Assembly: GCA_937908275.1 (NCBI GenBank)
Contig: CALERA010000456.1
Location: 1 to 19,636, forward strand
Reading direction: 5' to 3'
Origin: an uncultured Desulfarculaceae bacterium
Lineage (GTDB): Bacteria; Desulfobacterota; Desulfarculia; Desulfarculales; Desulfarculaceae
DNA length: 19,636 bases
Under the pieces are notes generated by a model. The model was not told where the DNA came from and did not search any database. It worked only from the letters and a program-made list of their open reading frames with translations. This document shows positions 14,354 through 19,636 of this stretch, one piece after another (within the stretch, counting starts at the first letter, position 1; every line of letters starts with the position of its first letter). The position numbers and the translations under genes were made by a program.

Positions 14354-14773
14354 ATGATCGCCGACGCCGCATACGTCCGGGGGGTGGGCAACCTCCCCCC
14401 GGATACCGCTAACGAGGCCATCGCGCCCCACCTGGACGCCGCCGGCATCCGCCTGCGGCGCTGGGTGGGGCCGACGGCCTACGCCGACGCCGAGAGCGTC
14501 AGCCCGGCCGACCCGGAGCGCAAGCTGGCCCTGAAGCTGGCCGAGGCCCACCTGGCCCTGGCCGTCGCTTTCACGTCGTTCGCCGGGACCTACCGCGAGA
14601 ACCAGGGGTTCCAGGGCGGCGGCAGCCTGATGGAGGGCCAGGCCAGCTACCTGAGCCCCAAGCAGGTGGCCGTCCTCCAGGAGGACCACCTGGCCCAGGC
14701 CGAGGCCCTGGCCCGACCCTACCTCCTGCCCGGCGCGGTGCTCGCCGGTCAGGCGCTGGGAGCGGGCCGATGA
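14354..14773 (+). CDS. Putative head-tail connector protein (139 aa)
   Basis: The ATG at 14354 lies 11 bases after the capsid stop; CCTGGGC is a weak ribosome site. The protein is largely helical: NEAIAPHLDAAGIRLRRWVG, RKLALKLAEAHLALAVAF, then a Gly/Gln-rich loop and a C-terminal helix KQVAVLQEDHLAQAEALA. Position right after the major capsid gene and before the gp10-type gene, together with size and helical content, fits a head-tail connector or adaptor (HK97 gp6/Mu gp36-like). No sequence motif is decisive. It overlaps the next gene by 4 bases (ATGA). Confidence 0.65.
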   Translation: MIADAAYVRGVGNLPPDTANEAIAPHLDAAGIRLRRWVGPTAYADAESVSPADPERKLALKLAEAHLALAVAFTSFAGTYRENQGFQGGGSLMEGQASYLSPKQVAVLQEDHLAQAEALARPYLLPGAVLAGQALGAGR

Positions 14774-15180
14774 TTGAGATCCAAGTAAACCTGACCGACC
14801 TGGCCACCCTGGGGGCCGAGTTCGCCGCCCGCGCCCAACAGGCGCGCCTGCGGGGACTGGAGGCCATCGAAACAGCGGCGGTGGAGGAAGCCCCCGTCCG
14901 CACCAGCAACCTGCGGACCAACATCACCACCAACCAGACCACGATGGACGTCTACGTTTCCAAGGCCGCGCCCTACGCGCAATTCGTGCATGAGGGCACC
15001 GGCCTGTTTGGCCCCCGGCGCGAGCGGATCAAGCCCAAGACCAAGAAGGCCTTGTACTGGCTCGGGGCCAGGCATCCGGTGGCCAGCGTGGCCGGCATCA
15101 AGCCCAACCCATTCATGGACCGGGGCGAGCAGCGGGCGATCCCGCGCGTCCTGCAAGCCATAGACGAGGCATTCGCATGA
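14770..15180 (+). CDS. HK97 gp10-like head-tail or tail component (136 aa)
   Basis: This family takes part in joining head and tail in siphoviruses and related phages. The motifs are clear: EEAPVRTSNLRTNITTNQT (the 'ap.rtG.LrnsI' motif), VYVSKAAPYAQFVHEGTG ('YA..vE.GT'), GPRRERIKPKTKKAL, and AGIKPNPFMDRGEQR ('v.gi.pnPF..ra'). Length is typical. It overlaps both neighbours by 4 bases. The Ser in place of the common Gly at 'RTSNLR' is a small variation. Confidence 0.85.
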   Translation: MIEIQVNLTDLATLGAEFAARAQQARLRGLEAIETAAVEEAPVRTSNLRTNITTNQTTMDVYVSKAAPYAQFVHEGTGLFGPRRERIKPKTKKALYWLGARHPVASVAGIKPNPFMDRGEQRAIPRVLQAIDEAFA

Positions 15181-15593
15181 GCAGCCTGGTGGACGCGGTG
15201 GCCGATCTGTTGGAGGGCCTGGAGGGCGTGGCCGAGGTGCGCCGCTACGGTCTGGGCGCGCCCAAGCAGAGCCCGGCCCTGGTGGTGGACCTGGTCAGCG
15301 AGGTCGAGGATGACCCCCAGGAGCTGGGCGGAGACAGCCTGATCCTGCGCCAGACCGTCATGGTGTCGGCCGTGGTGCGCGTCACCCACTTGGGCCTAGC
15401 GCCCGCAGCGCGGGACCTGGCCCTGACCCTGGCGCGCGGGGCGCGCCGCGTCCTGGCCGCCGATCCCACCCTGGGAGGGGCCTGCCTGACCAGCAAGACG
15501 GGCGAAACCGAGCACGCCTATCCCAAGATCGACGGCCAGGACTACTCACTGGCCGTCACTCCGATCAAGGCCCTGATCGAGGAGGCCCTATGA
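15177..15593 (+). CDS. Putative tail terminator/completion protein (138 aa)
   Basis: The start overlaps the previous stop (ATGA). The protein is an alpha/beta mix: VDAVADLLEGLEGVAEVRRY, then strand ALVVDLVSEVED, strand LILRQTVMVSAVVRV, helix ARDLALTLARGARRVL, and strand DYSLAVTPIKALIEE. Position after the gp10-like gene and before the tail tube gene, and a fold pattern like lambda gpU/HK97 gp10-next proteins, suggest a tail terminator or tail completion protein. Sequence identity alone is not decisive. Confidence 0.65.
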   Translation: MSSLVDAVADLLEGLEGVAEVRRYGLGAPKQSPALVVDLVSEVEDDPQELGGDSLILRQTVMVSAVVRVTHLGLAPAARDLALTLARGARRVLAADPTLGGACLTSKTGETEHAYPKIDGQDYSLAVTPIKALIEEAL

Positions 15594-15826
15594 GCGAGCG
15601 AGTGACGGTGATCAACACCGACGGCTGCGCCCAGGACGTGCCGGGCTGGGGCCGGGCCGAACCGGGCCAGGGTCTGGCGGTGCCGCGCGCGGTGGCGGCC
15701 GAGCTGACCGCCGCCCCGGCCAAGGCCGACCCCGGCCGCAAGGCCTGGCGGCTGGCCGAGGAAGCCGAAGAGCATGACCACGGCGCGGACGCCGTGAAGG
15801 AGGATTGCGATGGCCCTGACCAATAA
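15590..15826 (+). CDS. Small phage tail-region protein, DUF2635-like pattern (78 aa)
   Basis: It overlaps the previous gene by 4 bases and the tail tube gene by 17. The N-terminal 45 residues read VTVINTDGCAQDVPGWGRAEPGQGLAVPRAVAAELTA, a pattern of 'n..g...pvpG.g.v.pGe.l.vp..vA..L' known from short phage proteins such as Mu gp38 (DUF2635). The C-terminal part is acidic and probably disordered. Role unknown, presumably in tail assembly. Confidence 0.65.
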   Translation: MSERVTVINTDGCAQDVPGWGRAEPGQGLAVPRAVAAELTAAPAKADPGRKAWRLAEEAEEHDHGADAVKEDCDGPDQ

Positions 15827-16964
15827 TCAGGCCCTGACCCGCCAGACCAAGTGCTTCGTCAAGTTGGAGAGCACCTACGGGGAGCTGGCCTTCCCGGCCG
15901 CCACCGACGTGCTGGCGGTGCTGGGGGTGCCCAAGGTCACCCAGGAAGACCAATTCGTCGACAGCAAGGAAATCGTGGAGAGCCGCAGCAAGCCGGCCCG
16001 CACCTGGACCGGGGTGGGTCCTGGCAACTGGAATCTCCAGGTTTACGCCCGGCCCAGCGGCACGCCCGGCACCCCGCCCCAGGAATCCGCCCTGGTGGAG
16101 GCCGCCCTGGGGGCCAAGACCATCAACGCCGACACCAGCGTGGTCTATGCGCCGGCCCTGGTGCTGCCCAGCCTGTCCCTGTGCTTCCGCGAGGGCCACA
16201 CCTGGCATTTCGTGCTCGGGGCCAAGGTGGCGGAGCTGAAGGCCACCCTGACCAAGAAGGACTTGGTCACCCTGGATTTCTCCGGGCAATGCCAGAAGGT
16301 GGTGCGGGCGGGGACCAGCGAGACCGTGGTCGGCAGCACCACCAACGTGATCAACCTGGCCGAGGGCGACGCCGCGCTTTTCGACATTAGCGCGCGGGTG
16401 CAGGTGGGCGGGGAGAACAACACCGCCGCGGGCTACACCATCACCGCCGTGGACGACGAGAACGACACCATCACCATCAGCCCGGCCCTGGCCGAGGCCC
16501 CGGCCGCCGGGGTGGCGGTGACCGGCTACCTGCCCACCGGCAGCCTGGCCGGCCACACCGTGTCCGGGGCCGAGGGGACCCTGACCCTGGCCGGCGCGGC
16601 CGTCACCATCACCGGGTTCGATGGCTCGATCGCCAACGCGCTCAGCCCCGACGAGGATGAGATCGCCCCGGCGGGCTTCATCACCGCCATCGACGAAGGG
16701 ACCCGCAGCGCCAGCGGCACCATCAGCGCCCGGTTCCGCCGCCAGTACGCGGGCTGGTTCCGCCGCGCCCGCAGCCAGACCCAGGGCGCGGTGGTGGTCA
16801 GCGCCGGCAGCGCGGCCGGCAAGCGTGTCGGGTTGTCGCTGCCCTACGCGGTGCTCAACACCCCGAGCACCGACGGCGACGAAATCCGCCGCACCATCAG
16901 CGTGGCCCTGGTGGGCCTGGCCAGCGGCGCGCTGGAGAACGAAGTCACCATCACCTATTCCTAG
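15810..16964 (+). CDS. Tail tube protein (384 aa)
   Basis: The ATG at 15810 has AAGGAGG 6 bases upstream, inside the end of the preceding gene. The protein starts with NQALTRQTKCFVKLESTYGE and has beta-rich sequence with many Thr/Val/Gly: FPAATDVLAVLGVPKVTQED, ARTWTGVGPGNWNLQVYARP, a central Ig-like or insertion part (TVVGSTTNVINLAEGDAA; YTITAVDDENDTITISPAL) and a C-terminal EIRRTISVALVGLASGALEN, typical of siphovirus tail tube proteins. It precedes the frameshifted chaperone pair and the tape measure gene, the conserved tail order. No sheath gene lies beside it, which supports a non-contractile tail. The central part may be an extra surface domain. Confidence 0.78.
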   Translation: MALTNNQALTRQTKCFVKLESTYGELAFPAATDVLAVLGVPKVTQEDQFVDSKEIVESRSKPARTWTGVGPGNWNLQVYARPSGTPGTPPQESALVEAALGAKTINADTSVVYAPALVLPSLSLCFREGHTWHFVLGAKVAELKATLTKKDLVTLDFSGQCQKVVRAGTSETVVGSTTNVINLAEGDAALFDISARVQVGGENNTAAGYTITAVDDENDTITISPALAEAPAAGVAVTGYLPTGSLAGHTVSGAEGTLTLAGAAVTITGFDGSIANALSPDEDEIAPAGFITAIDEGTRSASGTISARFRRQYAGWFRRARSQTQGAVVVSAGSAAGKRVGLSLPYAVLNTPSTDGDEIRRTISVALVGLASGALENEVTITYS

Positions 16965-16976
16965 AAAGGGGAGAGC

Positions 16977-17402
16977 ATGTCCAACTTCGATTTTATCAAT
17001 TTCGTCAATCTGCTCAAAGAGGGCCGCCAGGACCTGACCCGCGAGCTGATGACCTCCGCCGGCCTGACCATGACCGTGCGCTACACCCACGAGGATGTGT
17101 TCGAGCGGGTGCGCAAGCAGACCGATCACATCGGCAACCCCGAGGCTCGCCGCCTGGCGGTGCGCAAGGCCCTGCGCAAGCGATTGGCCGAATCGGTGGT
17201 GGACTGGGACCTGACACCGGAAATCCTGGGTCGCTATCTGCCGGTGGACACCAGCAGCCTGCCCCAGTCCATCCCCTGCGAGCCGGGCATCGTCGAGGGT
17301 CTGATCGAGACCAGCGACGTGTTCGCCGCCGAGTTGCAGGCGGCCATCACCGATCTGGCCGCCTTCCGGGCCGGGCAGGCCGAGGAGGAGCGAAAAAACT
17401 AG
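16977..17402 (+). CDS. Tail assembly chaperone, short form (lambda G-like), 141 aa
   Basis: The ATG at 16977 has AAAGGGGAGA upstream. The protein is mostly helical, with FDFINFVNLLKEGRQDLTRE, a charged VRKALRKRLAESVVDWDLTP and a C-terminal AELQAAITDLAAFRAGQAEEE ending in ERKN. It lies between tail tube and tape measure genes, where siphoviruses encode the G and GT chaperones that hold the tape measure protein during tail assembly. Its last codons CGA AAA AAC TAG contain a slippery heptamer, so part of the ribosomes should shift -1 and make a longer product. The family role rests on position and the frameshift rather than on sequence motifs. Confidence 0.85.
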   Translation: MSNFDFINFVNLLKEGRQDLTRELMTSAGLTMTVRYTHEDVFERVRKQTDHIGNPEARRLAVRKALRKRLAESVVDWDLTPEILGRYLPVDTSSLPQSIPCEPGIVEGLIETSDVFAAELQAAITDLAAFRAGQAEEERKN

Positions 17403-17442
17403 CGCTGTGGTCCCGCTGGGCCTACACGCCCGGCCGGACCAC
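17393..17442 (+). promoter_or_regulatory. -1 programmed frameshift site: slippery A AAA AAC plus stem-loop
   Basis: The heptamer AAAAAAC (17393-17399) is in the frame X XXY YYZ of the short chaperone gene, directly before its TAG (17400-17402). After 7 bases a stem begins: GTGGTCC (17407-17413) pairs with GGACCAC (17436-17442), and GCTGGGC (17415-17421) with GCCCGGC (17428-17434), leaving one C-C mismatch and a 6-base loop, CTACAC. Slippery sequence, spacing and stem match known -1 frameshift signals in tail chaperone genes. Confidence 0.88.
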
Positions 17443-17803
17443 CTGTGCGGAGTGCATCGAGGATGAGGCCGAGGCGGGGGAGGAGCCGTACTGCGAGGGC
17501 TGCACCCTCCTGGACCTGCACCTGGCGGAGGCCAACCAGCGGGCCTGGTCCATCTACCAACTGGTGGGCGACCAGGCCCATTTCCACTTCGGGGGCCTGG
17601 GTCCCCTGGACCTGGGGGCGGTGATCGCGGTGCTGGAGCGCACCGGCCAGGCCCCTGACAACGCCGCCGACTGGCAGGAGCTGATCGACAAGCTGGGCGT
17701 GATCCACGCCGCGCGCCTGGAGGCCATCGAGGCCGAGCGCGAGCGCCGCAAGCAAGGCAAGGACAAAAGCAAGGGCGAGGCCGAACCCGACGATGAGCTT
17801 TGA
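17399..17803 (+). CDS. T extension of the chaperone, made only by -1 frameshift (GT fusion)
   Basis: This frame has no ATG or GTG near its beginning but is open from the slippery site: after the shift it reads LALWSRWAYTPGRTTCAECI and so on to the stop TGA at 17801-17803. Together with 16977-17399 it would make a fusion of about 275 residues. Four Cys (CAEC and CEGC, separated by an acidic stretch) suggest a small metal-binding knuckle early in the extension, followed by helices (LDLHLAEANQRAWSIYQLVG; WQELIDKLGVIHAARLEAI) and a charged Lys/Glu-rich tail. A GTG or ATG start further in (for example 17564) could be annotated by a simple gene finder but would cut off the Cys motif. The stop overlaps the tape measure start by 11 bases. 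Confidence 0.85.
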   Translation, partial: LALWSRWAYTPGRTTCAECIEDEAEAGEEPYCEGCTLLDLHLAEANQRAWSIYQLVGDQAHFHFGGLGPLDLGAVIAVLERTGQAPDNAADWQELIDKLGVIHAARLEAIEAERERRKQGKDKSKGEAEPDDEL

Positions 17804-19589
17804 GCGCACCATAGCCGTCAAATTGGTGATCGACGACGCGGGGTCACTCCGGCTCAAGGCCATCGTCGACGGCATGGTGCGCGATCTTTCGGCGGTGACC
17901 GGCCAGGCCGGGGCGGTGGGCCAGGCCCTGGCCACGGTTCGCTCCGGCGCCACCGCCGCCGGCCAGGCCCTGGGCGCGGTGGGGGCCGGCGCGGCCACCG
18001 CCCAGCAGGCCCTGACCGGGGTGGCCCGGGCGGCCGAGACCGCGGCCGGGGCGCAGGCCAAGCTGGCCCAGGGCAGCCGGGACCTGGACCAGGTGGTGGC
18101 CAGCGCCCTGGAGCGCGGCACCGCCCGGGTCAGCAACTACGAGGACGCGATCCAGCGCGCCCTGGGCTCCACCGAGCGCCTGGGGCAGACCACCCAGGCC
18201 CAGGCCAACGCCCATGTGCGGGCCTACCAGGCCTCCAACCAGTCCGTCAACAACCTCAGCGCGGCGGTGGACCGGCTCCTGAACCAGCGCTCGCGCTGGG
18301 ATCAGAGCCTGTCCCAGATCTTCAACCTGGGGGGCGCGTTCCAGAAGGCCGGCCAGCTTGCCGGGCAGGCCGGGGAGACCATCGCCCGGGGGGCGCGGGC
18401 GGGCTGGGAGGCCACCAAGCGCCTGGGCTCGGACATTTCCGACCTCACCGGCAAGATTTTCACCCTGCGCAACGCGGCGATAGGCCTGGCCACGGTCTGG
18501 ATATTCAACCACGCCGTCAAGCCCGGTCTGGGCTTCAACGAGACCATCGAGAGCGCCCAGCTGGGCATCGCCTCGCTGCTGACCAGCACGATGGAGCTGC
18601 GGGACCAGACCGGGCAGCTGATGCCCCTGGAGGCCAAATACGCCGAGGCCAAGCGGGTCAGCGCGACCGAGACGGACAAGCTGCGCATCGCCGGCCTGGC
18701 CACGGTGGCCACCACCGAGCAACTGGTGGAGGCCTACCAGCAGGGCGTCGGGCCCCTGACCAAGGCCGGGGTGGCCCTGGGCGACGTCCAGAAAATCACG
18801 GTGGGCATTGTCCAGGCGGCCGGCGCTCTGGGCATGCCCATGAATCAGGTCAACGAGGAGGTGCGCAGCATCTCCGAAGGCACCATCAACATGAATTCCC
18901 GGGTGGCCAAGACCCTGGGGATCACGAATGAGATGGTGGCCACCTGGAAAGCCCAGAACCAGCTGGCAACCGAGCTTAACAAGCGCCTGGAGGCCTTCAC
19001 CCTGTCCGGCCAGGACGCGATGGACACCTGGCGGGGCATCAAGTCCAACATGGCCGACGCCCTGGGCTACCTGAGCGGCAAGGCCACCGAGCCTCTGTTC
19101 GAGAGCCTGAAAAGCGGCTGGAAAGGCCTGCTGGACCAGGTCTTCGACATCGACCTCAAGGCCGGCAAGTTCGACATCAGCGCCAAGTTCCAGCCCACCA
19201 TCGACGCCCTCAAGCGCATTTTCGCCGGGATCGGCGACTGGGTGGACCAGGCGCTTAGGGGCATCCCGGACAAGATCGCGGCCATGACCGCCTGGTGGGA
19301 GCGCCACGGCGAGGCGGTGCAGACCATCGCCAGCAAAGCCTACGACGCCGTGAAGGGCATAGTCGGCGGTGCGCTGACGGCTGTTGAAAAGGTCCTGGGT
19401 GTCCTGGTGCCCGAGCCAGCCCGGATGGACCATGTCACGTCCGGCTATGATTCAATCGAAAAATCGATTGGCAAGATCGCCGAACACCTCAGCACAGTGC
19501 CGACTGAGGTCTGGCAAAGTCTGGCCCTTGGGGTCGTGGGAGGGAGGGTGGCTGGATGGCCCGGCGCGGCCGTGGGGGCCTCCCTCCCT
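17793..19589 (+). CDS. Tape measure protein, 3' end missing (first 599 residues)
   Basis: The ATG at 17793 lies inside the end of the chaperone extension. The tape measure protein sets tail length and takes part in DNA ejection. Residues about 30-150 are Ala/Gly/Gln-rich helices typical of the family. FNETIESAQLGIASLLTSTM near residues 248-267 matches the conserved N-terminal tape measure domain ('iEsAqlgia.L....'), followed by helices such as LVEAYQQGVGPLTKAGVAL and QVNEEVRSISEGTINMNSRV. Near the end a glycine-rich hydrophobic segment (LALGVVGGRVAGWPGAAVGA) could be a membrane span. The frame stays open into adapter sequence at 19590; residues after 599 are artefact, so true length is unknown. 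Confidence 0.88.
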
Positions 19590-19636
19590 AGATCGGAAGA
19601 GCACACGTCTGAACTCCAGTCACGGCTACATCTCGT
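19590..19636 (+). other. Illumina TruSeq adapter left at the contig end
   Basis: Bases 19590-19623 equal the TruSeq read-1 adapter (beginning AGATCGGAAGAGCACACGTC and ending CCAGTCAC). They are followed by the six-base index GGCTAC (19624-19629, TruSeq index 11) and ATCTCGT, the start of the P7 part. In the tape measure frame it gives RSEEHTSELQS, a known artefact peptide in protein databases. It is not biological. Confidence 0.99.

Noticed and set aside
15612..17129. 505-codon minus-strand open frame
   Set aside because: It covers the antisense of the tail tube gene and has the same low-complexity antisense composition; no ribosome site or motif.
17844..19433. 529-codon minus-strand open frame
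   Set aside because: Antisense of the tape measure gene; Gly/Leu/Gln/His-rich without a recognisable domain.
19538..19588. Inverted repeat GGGAGGGAGG / CCTCCCTCCC just before the contig end
   Set aside because: It falls in a plausible Gly-rich segment of the tape measure protein and next to the adapter junction; without reads it cannot be told from chance or a library fold-back, so it is not called an attachment site or phage end.
1..19589. tRNA, rRNA, CRISPR array or insertion sequence
   Set aside because: I saw no cloverleaf, no regularly spaced repeats and no transposase motif; coding density leaves little room outside the two gaps described.

Overview
The window is part of a Mu-like (transposable) phage or prophage. 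It is GC-rich, codes only on the + strand, and its genes overlap by a few bases or lie only a few bases apart. The Mu-type landmarks are a Mor/C-type activator, gp27/gp28-type small and large terminase subunits, a MuF-domain head protein and a Com-like zinc-finger protein, in roughly Mu order. The tail part has a tail tube gene, a frameshifted chaperone pair and a tape measure gene, with no contractile sheath gene among them. This points to a non-contractile tail of the type seen in transposable siphophages such as B3 and D3112. The high GC and protein flavour suggest a proteobacterial or Desulfobacterota-like host, but this is a weak inference because no host gene is visible.

Layout. 3-3177: end of the early/middle region, with five phage proteins of mostly unknown role and the Mor/C-like activator. 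3178-3343: a non-coding gap with a perfect dyad just after the activator gene and two overlapping hairpins; it sits where the lysis/late promoter lies in Mu. 3344-6096: lysis-type cassette (lytic transglycosylase, small membrane protein, lipoprotein, a papain-like peptidase gene broken by an in-frame TAA, a coiled-coil tail-anchored protein) and a small coiled-coil protein. 6096-11362: packaging and portal block (small and large terminase, a 909-residue portal-MuF fusion with a C-terminal domain resembling a nuclease toxin, a small acidic protein, Com-like protein). 11363-11491: a second non-coding gap with a strong hairpin nested in an outer inverted repeat, just upstream of the protease, where Mu has its PI promoter. 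11492-14342: capsid block (assemblin-like protease/scaffold, decoration protein, lambda E-like major capsid). 14354-19589: connector and tail block, including a textbook -1 frameshift site (A AAA AAC plus stem-loop) in the chaperone gene and an incomplete tape measure gene.

The last 47 bases (19590-19636) are Illumina TruSeq adapter with index GGCTAC, not genome. They lie in frame with the tape measure gene and add the artefact peptide RSEEHTSELQS. The window also begins inside a gene, so it is a contig fragment open at both ends.

The points most worth following are the nuclease-like tail on the portal-MuF fusion, the duplicated-arm nested hairpin between com and the protease, the frameshift cassette, the stop codon splitting the peptidase, and the adapter end.
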